Shown in pieces: positions 34,573-47,473 of a DNA stretch of 64,000 nucleotides; position 1 is the first letter of the stretch, and each line of letters starts with the position of its first letter. The notes beneath the pieces are model-generated. The model saw nothing but the letters and a program-made list of their open reading frames with translations. It was not told where the DNA came from and searched no databases. The stretch comes from Bifidobacterium tibiigranuli. GTDB taxonomy: Bacteria; Actinomycetota; Actinomycetes; Actinomycetales; Bifidobacteriaceae. The position numbers and the translations under genes were made by a program. Location: the NCBI RefSeq assembly GCF_009371885.1, contig NZ_QLZA01000005.1:124001-188000 (forward strand), written 5' to 3'.

Positions 34573-35511
34573 CTAACGCTCTTGGGTCAGGCGACGCTGT
34601 ACGCCGGTAATCAGCATGATGATGAGGAAGAACACGAGGGTGATTGCCGAGGCATAGCCCATTTCCTGCTGCTGGAAACCGGAGCGCACGGCTTCGAAAA
34701 CCACGGTTGTGGTGCTGTCGCGCGGTCCGCCCTGAGTCATCACGTTGATCTGAGTGAATAGGCTGAGAGCCGCAATAGTTATGGTGACGAGTATCATGTT
34801 GCGTGTCGAACGCAGGCATGGCCACGTCACGTTCTTGAATTGCTGCCACGCATCGCAGCCGTCGAGCTCCGCCGCTTCGTACAATTCGCCGGGGATGGTC
34901 TGCAACCCGGAAAGCCAGATGAGCATATGCTGACCTACCGCTTGCCATATCGACATAACGATAATCGCTCCCATTGCGGTATGGGGATCGTTGAGCCAAT
35001 CTACGGCCTGCCAGTGGCCGAAGGTTATTTTGTCGAGCACTTGGTTGAGCATGCCGTCATTCTGGTAGATGAACATCCAGAGCAGAGAGACAACGACCAT
35101 CGAGGTGACAACCGGTAGAAAGTAGATCGTGCGGAAGAACACAGAACTGCGCACCTGCTTGTTGATGAGAACGGCGAGGAACAGGCCGAGTCCGGCTTGC
35201 ACAGGCACGACGACGATGGCGAATATGGCGACATTGCGAAGCGCATACCAGAATGTCGGATCTGAGAACAGGCGGATGAAGTTGCTGAATCCAATCAGTC
35301 GTGTGGGGTTTGGACTGATAGTTCGGGCGTTGGTGAAGGCCAGCCCGAAGGCGATTAGCACCGGTATTCCGATAAACAGGAGTAGGAGAGCGCAGGCGGG
35401 AAGAAGCATTCCCCAGCCCACCAAATTCTCGTGATGTCGTTCGCTGTCGGTTTTGTGCTCGATTGCGGCTGATTTTATCGTTGGAGAATCAAGTCTGCTT
35501 GCAGTATTCAT
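34573..35511 (-). CDS. Carbohydrate ABC transporter permease (MalF type)
   Basis: 312 residues with six predicted helices; EAA loop YEAAELDGCDAWQQFKNVTWPCL. First permease of the importer. It follows the solute-binding protein gene by 14 bp. Confidence 0.93.
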   Translation of the reverse strand: MNTASRLDSPTIKSAAIEHKTDSERHHENLVGWGMLLPACALLLLFIGIPVLIAFGLAFTNARTISPNPTRLIGFSNFIRLFSDPTFWYALRNVAIFAIVVVPVQAGLGLFLAVLINKQVRSSVFFRTIYFLPVVTSMVVVSLLWMFIYQNDGMLNQVLDKITFGHWQAVDWLNDPHTAMGAIIVMSIWQAVGQHMLIWLSGLQTIPGELYEAAELDGCDAWQQFKNVTWPCLRSTRNMILVTITIAALSLFTQINVMTQGGPRDSTTTVVFEAVRSGFQQQEMGYASAITLVFFLIIMLITGVQRRLTQER

Positions 35512-35525
35512 GGTGGTTTCCTCTC

Positions 35526-36851
35526 TCAGTTTTTGGTATATCCATCGGCACCTTGGATATTGCCGTCGATATGGTTGACTGCCTTGTCAAGCCCTGAATC
35601 GACGTCAGCACCGTTCATGATGTCTCCGATGGTCTTGCGGAATTCGGTGGATATGAAGTTATAAGCGGGAGTTTCGGGGCGCATCTTGGCATATCGTTGC
35701 GAGATTTGCGTGAACACCTGCATGTCACCGCCCTTGGCGAATTGCGGCACAAGCTGCTGGGCGCCGGAGGTGACTGGTATATTCATGCCTGCCTTCGACA
35801 TCGCTGCAATGTACTTGTCCTGCAAAGAGAAGCGCAGATAATCCTGTGCAGCCTCTTTGTTGGTGCACGTCGAGGTGACGCCTACCGTCCATGAGCCGCC
35901 TCCTGCGACGGATCCATGGCCGAAATCGGTCAGGGGCATGGCAACGATATCGCCGTAATCCTTGGCATATTGTTGGAATGTCGACATGGACCAAATACCG
36001 CCATAGAGCAGAGCGGACTTGTTGTTCACGAAGTCCAGCGCGGTATCCGATCCGCCCTTGGAACTGATGTAGCCTTTGGCGACGAGATTCTGCATCCAGT
36101 GGGCAAAGTCCTTTGCCGCTGTACCGTTGAGCTTGCCATCTGAAGTCTGATAATTCGCCCGGTTAATCAGATCGCCTCCGAATGATTGCAGAATCGGTCC
36201 ATAGGCATAGGCATACCATTCGCTTTTATTGTCAGCGGTGCCGATTTCGAAGGGGTATGACCATTGTCCACTTTCTTTTAGCTTGGCAAGGGCTTCATCC
36301 ATTTCCGATTTGCTCCACGGGTGGTCAACGGAGGCTATGCGAATGCCATTCTTCTCAAGCACAGATTTGCGCGCGAACAGGGCGGTGGTGGCGTCGAAGT
36401 ATCCGACGGTGTAGATCTTGTCGTTCCACGTGCCCTTAGCTGATTTCATAAGCTCATTAGCTCGTTTGAGCAAGGCCTCGTCGCTGATTGGGGCGAGGAT
36501 GTTCGCCCATGCCCAGTAGGGGGTGTTCGGCTGATCGACATCGACGAGGCAGGGTAGATTACCGGCCGATGATGCTGAAATGATTGAGTCATTGTAGGAA
36601 CTTTGCGGAAATGACTGCAGCTTGACTGTTGCCTTTCGATTTGGTGATTTGTTGTAGGCATTGATCATCTGGTAGTCCGCAGCGAGTTCGGCCTCCGACC
36701 CAGCGGAATGGGTCCAGAGCGTTATCTCTTTAGCGTTAGCTTTGGCTGCCTCTCGCTGAGCTTCGCCGCACCCTGAAAACCCCAGTATGCTGGCCGCTGC
36801 AAGAAGTGCCGCGCAAATTCTCATAATCCCCTGTTGCGTGTGTCGAACCAT
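35526..36851 (-). CDS. Solute-binding lipoprotein of the sugar ABC importer
   Basis: 441 residues from Met 36851, which has AAAGGA upstream. A basic-hydrophobic leader ends in LGFSGC, a lipoprotein box with Cys as the likely acylation site. The mature protein is a type-1 carbohydrate-binding protein (ITLWTHSAGSEAELAADYQMI). No ATPase gene is in the operon, so a shared MsmK-like ATPase elsewhere is presumed. The longer open frame up to 37127 runs through the promoter and is rejected. Confidence 0.92.
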   Translation of the reverse strand: MVRHTQQGIMRICAALLAAASILGFSGCGEAQREAAKANAKEITLWTHSAGSEAELAADYQMINAYNKSPNRKATVKLQSFPQSSYNDSIISASSAGNLPCLVDVDQPNTPYWAWANILAPISDEALLKRANELMKSAKGTWNDKIYTVGYFDATTALFARKSVLEKNGIRIASVDHPWSKSEMDEALAKLKESGQWSYPFEIGTADNKSEWYAYAYGPILQSFGGDLINRANYQTSDGKLNGTAAKDFAHWMQNLVAKGYISSKGGSDTALDFVNNKSALLYGGIWSMSTFQQYAKDYGDIVAMPLTDFGHGSVAGGGSWTVGVTSTCTNKEAAQDYLRFSLQDKYIAAMSKAGMNIPVTSGAQQLVPQFAKGGDMQVFTQISQRYAKMRPETPAYNFISTEFRKTIGDIMNGADVDSGLDKAVNHIDGNIQGADGYTKN

Positions 36852-37013
36852 GACAGTCCTTTCTTGATCAGGCGCGAGTGTCGACCACTGTGCCGGACGC
36901 CTAACGCCATTGTTTTTCGTGAATGGCCGTCGTTGTGTTGCGTGAAGCAAAGCCATCGCTGACTGGTCGATCAGCTGAGCTGCTGTACTGAGATGAACGA
37001 CCTGACAGCACCC

Positions 37014-37055
37014 AGTATATATCGTCAATCGATTTTCGTCAATCGATTGACGAAA
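37014..37055 (-). promoter_or_regulatory. LacI-controlled promoter of the sugar operon
   Basis: On the minus strand: -35 TTGACG (37042-37037), a 17-bp spacer and -10 TATACT (37019-37014). A perfect 22-bp palindrome (37034-37055) with the central CGAT of LacI-family operators covers the -35. A second, imperfect copy (37022-37039, 14/18) lies in the spacer. Repression by the adjacent LacI protein would block RNA polymerase directly. 37056-37260 shows nothing else. Confidence 0.85.
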
Positions 37056-37260
37056 GTATCGCGTTGATGGTTCTCTGCGGTTTTCGAAACGTACTCTCGG
37101 GCGTTTCAGAGCTTTCGGATCGGGCATATGTATGGGGAGTGCATATGGTGCCTGTCGCGATACTTGCCTGCTGTCTGACGCATGCTAAGTCCCGCTGTAT
37201 GTCTCGTTTCCTTGCGTCGCGGTGCTCTGCGTTGCTGAGTTGCTGTAATTCGTGTGCAAG

Positions 37261-38313
37261 CTATCGTCGTCGCACTGACTCCTTTTCGATGAGCCTGCAG
37301 TGGATTTGCGCCGGAGCGGAGTCAAGGGGGGGCATGGGAGCGGTATCCCTGTCTATCGACGGGAGCGTTGCTTTGGAAGGGTTCTGCTCTTCGATGAGGG
37401 AAACCAGCTTTGACACGGACCAGAATCCTATCTCGTAATGCGGCAGCTCAACGCTGGTCAGTCGGGGCGACAAGGTCTCGGCGAATACTCGGTGGTTGTC
37501 TACGCCGATTACGGATATGTCCTCGCCGATATGTAGGCCGTGGCGGGCGGCGCACAAGTAGACCTGCATGGCACGGGCGTCGTTGAAGCAGAAGAAGCCG
37601 TCCGGATGTTCCGACTCGATCATCCGGTTGATTGCGGACAATGCTGCCTCGTTCCCAGATACGCTGATTTGCATGTGTGCGCCGAGGTTGAGTCCGGCGT
37701 CCATCAGCGCCTGACGATGCCCGGCGAGGCGCAAGCCTTGCGCGAGCATGGGATCCGAGCTTCCGATGTAGGCGATGTGTGTGCAGCCTGCGGTGATCAG
37801 GCGGCGTGTCGCATCGTATCCGATTTGGAATTCGTCGGGCGTGATACTCGGGGAGCGATGCTCCACGTCCTGCGCATCCGCTAGGACGAAGGGCAGGGAT
37901 GCGAGGCTTGATGGCACGGATGTGAGACAGTTGAACATCTTGGCATACACGAATCCATCCACGTCGTATCGCTGCAGCGCTGCGATTTCGTCATCTGCAT
38001 TGGCGATGCCGTCCGTGTTGACGGTCAGCATGACGTATCCCAGCCTGCTGGCCGCGTCCTGCGCACCGAGAATCATGCCTCCCGCATACGGTGTGGTGGC
38101 AATCTCTTCGCTGATGAATCCTAGGATTCGCGTTTTGCTGGTACGCAGCGAACGGGCCAGCGGGTTGGGCTGATACCCAAGCTCCTGTGCCGTGGCTCGA
38201 ACTTTGGCCGCGATTTCAGTTTTCACCCGCCCAGCGTCGCGATTGTTCAGCACCAACGAGACTGTGGAGACAGACACCCCGGTTTGCTGAGCGATTTCCT
38301 TCATCGTGGTCAT
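37261..38313 (-). CDS. LacI-family regulator of the sugar operon
   Basis: 350 residues. MKEIAQQTGVSVSTVSLVLNN is the LacI helix-turn-helix and the hinge ends AQELGYQPNPLARSLR; the sugar-binding domain follows. The start at Met 38313 has no Shine-Dalgarno; a TATATC-like -10 lies about 10 bp upstream, so leaderless translation is possible, or Met 38304 is used. It reads in the same direction as the operon it presumably represses. Confidence 0.93.
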   Translation of the reverse strand: MTTMKEIAQQTGVSVSTVSLVLNNRDAGRVKTEIAAKVRATAQELGYQPNPLARSLRTSKTRILGFISEEIATTPYAGGMILGAQDAASRLGYVMLTVNTDGIANADDEIAALQRYDVDGFVYAKMFNCLTSVPSSLASLPFVLADAQDVEHRSPSITPDEFQIGYDATRRLITAGCTHIAYIGSSDPMLAQGLRLAGHRQALMDAGLNLGAHMQISVSGNEAALSAINRMIESEHPDGFFCFNDARAMQVYLCAARHGLHIGEDISVIGVDNHRVFAETLSPRLTSVELPHYEIGFWSVSKLVSLIEEQNPSKATLPSIDRDTAPMPPLDSAPAQIHCRLIEKESVRRR

Positions 38314-38420
38314 AAGTCAAACGATATACCGACCCGGCATATTTCAGGTGTTGCGGAGTTCTGCAGAGTGGACGATGGCGGATTGCACCGCGAGATTGAC
38401 ATGTGACGGCGTTGAGAAAA

Positions 38421-38466
38421 TGGAACGAAAAGACCACTGACGGCTCTCATCGGCCCTTTCGTTCCA
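38421..38466 (-). terminator. Terminator of the thiamine-binding protein gene
   Basis: TGGAACGAAAAG (38421-38432) pairs with 38456-38466; the loop is 23 nt. It lies 18 bp past the stop of the 38484-38849 gene. Confidence 0.45.
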
Positions 38467-38483
38467 TTCCGGCTGTCTGGTGG

Positions 38484-38849
38484 TTAGTCCTGTTCGAGAA
38501 TCTTGTCGACCAGTTCGGCTTTTGCGTGCAGTTGGTTGGTGAAGCCGGGGCGGATGTCGAGCTTGAGGGTGACGCCGGTGCGGTAGCCTTGCGAGGCGAG
38601 CTTGTAGGTGGCGTCGCGCACGACTTGCAGCACTTCGTCAAGGTCGCCCTCGATGTTGGTGAACATCGCGTTGGTCTCGTTCGGCAGCCCTGATTCGCGG
38701 ATGACTCCGACGGCCTGGGCGACGTACTCGCTCAGCTCCGCGCCGGTGCCGCTCGGCGCGATGGCGACGGCCGCAAGCGTGTTGATGTACGGCTTGCCGG
38801 TTTCGGGGTCCACGGGGACTTCCTGACGGTCACTGTTGCGATCAATCAT
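38484..38849 (-). CDS. MTH1187-family thiamine-binding protein
   Basis: 121 residues of the MTH1187/YkoF-like family, small proteins with a ferredoxin-like fold that bind thiamine or hydroxymethylpyrimidine. Recognisable: AAVAIAPSGTGAELSEYVAQAV and PNETNAMFTNIEGDLDEVLQVV. Its position 200 bp after thiE-thiC supports a role in thiamine metabolism. Confidence 0.85.
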   Translation of the reverse strand: MIDRNSDRQEVPVDPETGKPYINTLAAVAIAPSGTGAELSEYVAQAVGVIRESGLPNETNAMFTNIEGDLDEVLQVVRDATYKLASQGYRTGVTLKLDIRPGFTNQLHAKAELVDKILEQD

Positions 38850-39050
38850 GATTCTCTTTCCTGTAATACGTGTTCGTGTAATAGGCGGTACATATAAAAT
38901 GGTAGCGCTGCGATGCTGCTGCTTGAACGCCGGAAAACCGCGACGATGATGCGCATATATCGCATATATATTGTGCGCACTGGCGTCTGTGGATTCTCGG
39001 CGTTCAGGTGAATTCGTTCCTTATTATGATTATGCCATCGCAGCGACCGC

Positions 39051-41924
<2,874 letters not shown>

Positions 41925-43001
41925 TTAGCGGTCTGCAGAGGGCTCAGTAGATTCAGCGGGCACGGCGACAATCGGCGATGCTGCCACTTCGTCGGCGCTG
42001 ACGGCATACAAGGCGTCGAGGAAGGCGCTTTGGAAGGTGCCCGGACCGTCGCTGGTCCGTTCGGCGCGTTCGGAGGCCCGATTGTAGAGCAGGCTGGCTG
42101 CCAACGCGGCGGTCAGCGGGTCGCTGACGGCCAGATAGCAGGCGAGCACGCCGCCGAGCGAGCAGCCCGCACCGGTGATTCTGGTCATCATGGCGCTGCC
42201 GCCGGGCAGCCGGTAGGCATGCGTGCCGTCGGTCACCAGGTCGACAGCTCCTGACACGGCCACGGCCGCCTTGCCGTCAGGCGCTGCGGCGGCGAGGAAT
42301 CGTGCCAGCGCCATGGCCGCGTCAAGTGCGTCGTCCACGTCGTCGACGGATTCCACCCCGGCAGGGCGCGTGGCTGCGGACGTATCGTCGGCATCATCGT
42401 GCAGTTTCCAGATGTTGCACAGCGCCAGAATCTCCGAGGCATTGGCGCGCACGACGGTGGGTGGCGCGGTTGTGAAGGATTCGAGAATCGCGGTGCGCGT
42501 AGAGCCTGCGCCCGCGCCGACCGGGTCGAGCACCCAATGATGCGACTGCTCGCGCCAGAACTGCGAAATCTTCGCCAACTCCTCGCGGTAGAAAGGCTGC
42601 AGCGTACCGACGTTGACATAGCTCGCGCCGGCGATTGCGGTCATATCCACGACCTCGTCGTAGATCAGGCTCATCGCCGCGCTGCCGCCAACGGCCAGTT
42701 GGGCGTTGGCCACGAGGTTCATCGTGACGAAATTCGTAAACGACGGCGCCAAGGGCCTTGTCGTCTTGACCGCCTCGACCGCCTGTCTGATGCGTGTGCG
42801 CAGCTCGTTATGCGGCGGGACATCCGAAAGAATTTGCGAAGCATTGTCGTGGTCGGCAGTGTAACCGTCGTCGTAATCGTTTCGGACAGTATCGTCTCGG
42901 TCGATGCCGTTTTGGTCATCAAATGCGTTGCTGTGATTGCGATATGCGTCGTCGGCAATGACGGCACCGCCTGGACTGGATGGGTTGGCTGAATCGCTCA
43001 T
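41925..43001 (-). CDS. thiM: Hydroxyethylthiazole kinase
   Basis: 358 residues. The ThiM fold is seen in VTMNLVANAQLAVGGSAAMS, VLDPVGAGAGSTRT (the ATP/thiazole pocket) and the anion-hole GAGCSLGG near the C-terminus. It salvages thiazole for thiamine synthesis. The first 65 residues are an Asp/Asn-rich extension not usual for ThiM, and an acidic tail is also present. AGGGAG precedes Met 43001. First gene after the TPP riboswitch. Confidence 0.92.
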   Translation of the reverse strand: MSDSANPSSPGGAVIADDAYRNHSNAFDDQNGIDRDDTVRNDYDDGYTADHDNASQILSDVPPHNELRTRIRQAVEAVKTTRPLAPSFTNFVTMNLVANAQLAVGGSAAMSLIYDEVVDMTAIAGASYVNVGTLQPFYREELAKISQFWREQSHHWVLDPVGAGAGSTRTAILESFTTAPPTVVRANASEILALCNIWKLHDDADDTSAATRPAGVESVDDVDDALDAAMALARFLAAAAPDGKAAVAVSGAVDLVTDGTHAYRLPGGSAMMTRITGAGCSLGGVLACYLAVSDPLTAALAASLLYNRASERAERTSDGPGTFQSAFLDALYAVSADEVAASPIVAVPAESTEPSADR

Positions 43002-43014
43002 GAATGCGCTCCCT

Positions 43015-43106
43015 ACGTCGGTCTTAGCCAAACAGGTTCGAAGGGTCAGGCACATGCCTATCTCAGCCCCGTACGGGGCACCCCTGCACTTACGAGACAC
43101 ACGCTA
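43015..43106 (-). promoter_or_regulatory. TPP (THI-box) riboswitch
   Basis: On the minus strand the sequence reads GGGGTGCCCC, then CTGAGATAGGC, then the diagnostic CTGACCCTTCGAACCTG. These are the pyrimidine-sensing CUGAGA loop and the pyrophosphate-sensing block of the TPP aptamer. It ends just before the thiM ribosome binding site, so translational control is likely. Confidence 0.93.
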
Positions 43107-43258
43107 GAAGCAAATGCGGACAAGCGCGGGACACGCTCGGGTCGCGCGGCGTGAGTCTCACGCGGCGAGCCTGAGACGGCCGTTGCTCGTGTCATTGTCA
43201 GGCATTACACTCTATTCGGTTATCAACGTTGCAAAATGTCTCAAAAGTAAGGTGTGCT

Positions 43259-44773
43259 GTGGCTATCTCTAAGCTCGATGAAGTCGTATCGCTCGCGAAG
43301 CGTCGCGGGTTCGTATTCCCCGCCGGCGAGATCTACGGCGGGACCCGTTCCGCGTGGGATTACGGCCCGCTCGGCGTGGCGCTCAAGGACAATATCAAGC
43401 GCGAATGGTGGCGTGCGATGGTCACTACGCGCGGCGATATCGTTGGCGTGGATACTTCTGTTATCCTGCCGACGCAGGTGTGGGTTGCCTCCGGCCACGT
43501 CAAGGTATTTAACGACCCGCTGGTCGAATCGACGATCACCCACAAGCGCTACCGCGCCGACCATCTTGAGGAGGCTTTCGAGCGCAAGCACGGCCGCATG
43601 CCCGAAAGCTGGGATGAAGTGCCTGACCCCGAAACCGGGGAGCGCGGGCACTGGACCGAGCCGCGCGACTTCAACATGATGCTGCACACCTCGCTCGGCC
43701 CCGTCGAAGACGAGAATTCGCTGCATTACCTGCGCCCGGAGACCGCGCAGGGCATTTTCGTGGACTTCAAGAACGTCATGACCTCTTCGCGCTCCAAGCC
43801 GCCATTCGGCATCGCGAATATGGGCAAGTCCTTCCGCAACGAGATTACGCCGGGCAATTTCATCTTCCGCACGCGCGAATTCGAGCAGATGGAGATGGAG
43901 TTCTTCGTCGTGCCCGGCACGGACGAGGACTGGCACCAGTACTGGATTGACACCCGCACCCGCTGGTACACGGACCTCGGGATCGACCCGGCGAATCTGC
44001 GCCATTACGAGCATCCCAAGGAAAAGCTCTCGCACTATTCCAAGCGCACGGTCGACATCGAATACAAGTTCGGCTTCCAAGGCTCCGACTGGGGCGAGCT
44101 GGAAGGCATCGCGAACCGCACCGACTTCGATCTCTCCGCGCACGCCAAGCATTCGGGCGAGGACCTGAGCTACTTCAACCCGACCAGCGGCGAACGCTAT
44201 GTGCCGTTCGTCATCGAGCCCGCAGCCGGCCTGACCCGCTCGCTTATGGCCTTTCTTGTTGATGCCTTCGACATCGACGAGGCACCGAATACCAAGGGCG
44301 GCGTCGACAAGCGCACCGTGCTGCGGCTCGACCCGCGTCTGGCACCGGTCAAGGCTGCGGTGCTGCCATTGAGCAAGAAGCCTGCGTTGCAAGGCATCGC
44401 GCATGATCTTGCCGCCGAACTGCGCCAGCACGACTGGATGATCGACTACGACGAGGCCGGTGCCATTGGCCGCCGCTATCGCCGCGAGGACGAGATCGGC
44501 ACGCCGCTGTGCGTCACCGTCGATTTCGATACGATTGACGACCATGCCGTGACGATTCGCGAACGCGACACCATGCAGCAGGAGCGCGTCAGCCTTGATA
44601 AGGTCGCCGACTACGTGGCCGAGCGCGTGGCCGAGCGCCGCGTGCGCTACCCGGAGGGGCCGGTCAGCATCGTCGGCACCACTGCGGCTGACGGCGGCAC
44701 GGACGTGACCAAGGAGAGCGGCGAGGACCTGAGCGCTCCGGTGAAGGTCGCCGAGGCCGGCGGCAAGTACTGA
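43259..44773 (+). CDS. glyS: Glycyl-tRNA synthetase (single-chain type)
   Basis: 504 residues, class II synthetase of the alpha2 type. [44 protein letters not shown] (motif 2 region), [25 protein letters not shown] and the late motif 3 [10 protein letters not shown] are present. The start is the GTG at 43259, preceded by AAGGTG; the ATG at 43229 is not supported. Confidence 0.96.
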   Translation: MAISKLDEVVSLAKRRGFVFPAGEIYGGTRSAWDYGPLGVALKDNIKREWWRAMVTTRGDIVGVDTSVILPTQVWVASGHVKVFNDPLVESTITHKRYRADHLEEAFERKHGRMPESWDEVPDPETGERGHWTEPRDFNMMLHTSLGPVEDENSLHYLRPETAQGIFVDFKNVMTSSRSKPPFGIANMGKSFRNEITPGNFIFRTREFEQMEMEFFVVPGTDEDWHQYWIDTRTRWYTDLGIDPANLRHYEHPKEKLSHYSKRTVDIEYKFGFQGSDWGELEGIANRTDFDLSAHAKHSGEDLSYFNPTSGERYVPFVIEPAAGLTRSLMAFLVDAFDIDEAPNTKGGVDKRTVLRLDPRLAPVKAAVLPLSKKPALQGIAHDLAAELRQHDWMIDYDEAGAIGRRYRREDEIGTPLCVTVDFDTIDDHAVTIRERDTMQQERVSLDKVADYVAERVAERRVRYPEGPVSIVGTTAADGGTDVTKESGEDLSAPVKVAEAGGKY

Positions 44774-44833
44774 TCGCCGATTGCGGCTCCGGTGCGACAC
44801 TACCATCAGAACATAGTGATGTTGGGATGAACT

Positions 44834-46039
44834 GTGACAGAAACTGCTATTGCTGCTAGGGTCGATGCTTCGGCGATGGTCGCTGCTGCGCCGGCCATCG
44901 AACCGGTGGACTTGGGGCCTATCCATATCCCCACCCCGGTTGTGCTTTCGCCGATGGCCGGCGTCACCAACTGGCCCTTCCGCGTGATCTGCGAGGAATA
45001 CGGCCCCGATGGGCTGTATGTGGCCGAGATGATCACCGCACGGGCGTTGGTGGCTCGCAATCCTAAGGCGCTGCGGCTGTGCCGCTTCGCGCCGAGCGAG
45101 AAGATACGCTCGTTGCAGCTGTACGGCGTGAACCCGGCCATCGTGGCACAGGCCGCGCAGATGGTGGTCGACGGCGGCATGGCTGACCACGTCGATTTGA
45201 ACTTCGGCTGCCCGGTGCCCAAAGTCACGCGGCGCGGGGGCGGCTCAGCGCTGCCTTGGAAGATGGATATCTTCCGCGACCTGGTTTCGCGCGTTGTCGC
45301 AGTCTGCTCGCAGGCAAATATCCCGGTCACGGCGAAGATTCGCGTGGGCATCGACCATGAGCATGAAACCTATCTTGAGGCCGGCCGTATCGCTCAGGAA
45401 GAGGGCTGCGCTGCGGTGACGCTGCATGCGCGCACGACGGCCGAGTACTACGGCGGGCATTCCGACTGGCACCGCATCACCGAATTGGCGCAGACCTTAA
45501 GCATTCCGGTATTCGGCAACGGCGACATCTGGGGAGCGGAGGACGCGCTGGACATGGTGCGTCAGACCGGATGCGCCGGCGTCGCCATCGGGCGCGGCTG
45601 CCAGGGTCGGCCGTGGCTGTTCGCCGACATCAAGCACGCCTTCCAAGGCAATTCGGAGCGTATCAACCCGAATCTGGGGGAAGTCGGGCGCGTCATCATG
45701 CGCCACGCCCGGCTGCTTGTGGAGTTCTTCGACGGCGATGAGCATATGGCCGTGCACGATCTGCGCAAGCATATCGCCTGGTACCTCAAAGGCTTCCCGG
45801 TCGGCGGCTCGACCCGCAAGGCCTTCATGGAATGCGAAAGTCTGGCGGATGTCGAGCGCGAAATCGCCCGACTCGATCCCGCGCTGACGCTGCCCGAACG
45901 GGTGATCGATGCACCGCGCGGGCGCGTTCGCTATGCGAAGAAAGTTCATCTGCCCTATGGATGGCTGGACTCGCGCAGCACGACGCATGACGAGCGCGAG
46001 GCCCTGTTCGGAGACGACCCGATGGACGCGGGTTACTGA
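44834..46039 (+). CDS. dusB: tRNA-dihydrouridine synthase
   Basis: 401 residues. PVVLSPMAGVTNWPFRV (FMN site), MADHVDLNFGCPVPKVTRRGGGSALL-like block with the catalytic Cys, and IPVFGNGDIW are diagnostic of DusB-type enzymes, which reduce uridine in tRNA D-loops. Starts with GTG 44834. Confidence 0.93.
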   Translation: MTETAIAARVDASAMVAAAPAIEPVDLGPIHIPTPVVLSPMAGVTNWPFRVICEEYGPDGLYVAEMITARALVARNPKALRLCRFAPSEKIRSLQLYGVNPAIVAQAAQMVVDGGMADHVDLNFGCPVPKVTRRGGGSALPWKMDIFRDLVSRVVAVCSQANIPVTAKIRVGIDHEHETYLEAGRIAQEEGCAAVTLHARTTAEYYGGHSDWHRITELAQTLSIPVFGNGDIWGAEDALDMVRQTGCAGVAIGRGCQGRPWLFADIKHAFQGNSERINPNLGEVGRVIMRHARLLVEFFDGDEHMAVHDLRKHIAWYLKGFPVGGSTRKAFMECESLADVEREIARLDPALTLPERVIDAPRGRVRYAKKVHLPYGWLDSRSTTHDEREALFGDDPMDAGY

Positions 46040-46179
46040 GCATCCGATTTCGTTTGCGAAGTGACGGCATGTCGTTCTCGTAGGCGAAAGTGGAAAAAAG
46101 ATGGATACACGCGCGAAAAAATGCCGATACGGCCCGATTCTGCGCTAGAGTAAGGCATAACCGTGAATGACAGGAGACT

Positions 46180-47421
46180 ATGGTGAGCGAGATTGCCCAG
46201 ACTGACAATTTCAACGACAAGACCAATATTAAGGTAGTCGGTGTCGGTGGAGCCGGCGGCAATGCCGTCAATCGCATGATTGCCGAAGGTCTGCAGAACG
46301 TTGAATTCGTAGCGGTCAATACCGATGCAAAGGATCTGCTGCGATCCGATGCGGATGTGAAGATCTCGCTTAATGACGCTTCCAGCCGAGGCCTCGGCGC
46401 CGGAGCCGACCCCGAGAAGGGCGCGAAGGCGGCGCAGGATCATCAGTCGGATATAGAGGAGTCGCTCAAGGGCGCCGACATGGTGTTCGTAACCTGCGGC
46501 GAGGGCGGCGGCACCGGCACCGGAGCCAGCCCCATCGTTGCGCGCGCGGCGCATCAGCAAGGGGCGCTCACCATCGCCGTGGTGACTCGGCCGTTTTCCT
46601 TCGAAGGCCCGCAGCGCGCCGCTTCGGCAAAGATGGGCATCGAGAATCTGCGCAACGAGGTCGATGCGCTTATCGTCATCCCCAACGACCGGCTGCTTGA
46701 GCTTTCCGACCGCACCATCGGCATCGTGGACGCATTCAAAACCGCTGATACGGCCCTGTTGGCCGGTGTGCAGGGCATCACCGACCTGATCACGATGAAC
46801 TCCTACATCCACGTCGATTTCCAGGACATCTCCTCGATTCTGCGCGGGTCGGGCACAGCGCTCTTCGGCATCGGCTCGGCGCGCGGCGAGGACCGCGCCG
46901 CCCAGGCCGCCGAAATCGCCATCAGCTCGCCGCTGCTTGAGGAAAGCGTCGAGGGCGCGCACGGCGCGCTCATCAACATCGCCGGCCCGACCGACCTCAA
47001 GCTGCAGGAGGCTTCCGCAGCTACCGAGCTGGTGCGCAAGGCGATTCACCCCGAGGCGCAGATCATCTGGGGCCTGGCGCTGGACGACGCCTATGGCGAC
47101 GAGGTGCGCGTCACCGTCATCGCAGCGGGCTTCGACGCGAATTCAAAGAAAACCGAGACGTCGGCTGCTGTGCCGCTTGGCGGTCAGTCCGCCGCCCAGG
47201 CCGCGCAGCCTGCGTCATCTGCCCAGCCGAGGGAAAGTGCCCAGGTGCCGCCGCTCGTGCAGAGCCGTACGCCCGATTTCACGCCAGGCAATGGCGACGC
47301 CGCCTCCCAGTCTTTTGACGACACCACTTCCAATGGACCGGTTCCCGACGACACGACGAGTGATGATGGGTTCTCCGCGAACGATCCGGGCGATCTCGAC
47401 ATCCCCGACTTCCTGCGGTGA
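46180..47421 (+). CDS. ftsZ: Cell division GTPase FtsZ
   Basis: 413 residues. IKVVGVGGAGGNAVNRMI, the tubulin signature GEGGGTGTGASPIV and FAIGSARGEDR-like T7 region are intact. A linker of about 90 residues rich in Gln, Ser and Asp leads to the C-terminal peptide DLDIPDFLR, which binds SepF and other partners. CAGGAG precedes the start. First gene of the division cluster here. Confidence 0.98.
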   Translation: MVSEIAQTDNFNDKTNIKVVGVGGAGGNAVNRMIAEGLQNVEFVAVNTDAKDLLRSDADVKISLNDASSRGLGAGADPEKGAKAAQDHQSDIEESLKGADMVFVTCGEGGGTGTGASPIVARAAHQQGALTIAVVTRPFSFEGPQRAASAKMGIENLRNEVDALIVIPNDRLLELSDRTIGIVDAFKTADTALLAGVQGITDLITMNSYIHVDFQDISSILRGSGTALFGIGSARGEDRAAQAAEIAISSPLLEESVEGAHGALINIAGPTDLKLQEASAATELVRKAIHPEAQIIWGLALDDAYGDEVRVTVIAAGFDANSKKTETSAAVPLGGQSAAQAAQPASSAQPRESAQVPPLVQSRTPDFTPGNGDAASQSFDDTTSNGPVPDDTTSDDGFSANDPGDLDIPDFLR

Positions 47422-47473
47422 TGGTCGCAATGGTACTGATGATGATGTGCAAGGCTGAGCGAAAGGAATGTGC

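Noticed and set aside
35526-37127. Upstream extension of the solute-binding protein to 37127
   Set aside because: It would run through the LacI-controlled promoter and lacks a ribosome binding site; the leader peptide with lipobox begins at 36851.
43241-45190. 649-codon open frame on the minus strand
   Set aside because: It lies antisense to glyS and dus, both clear family members; high GC creates long shadow frames. It has no family-like content.
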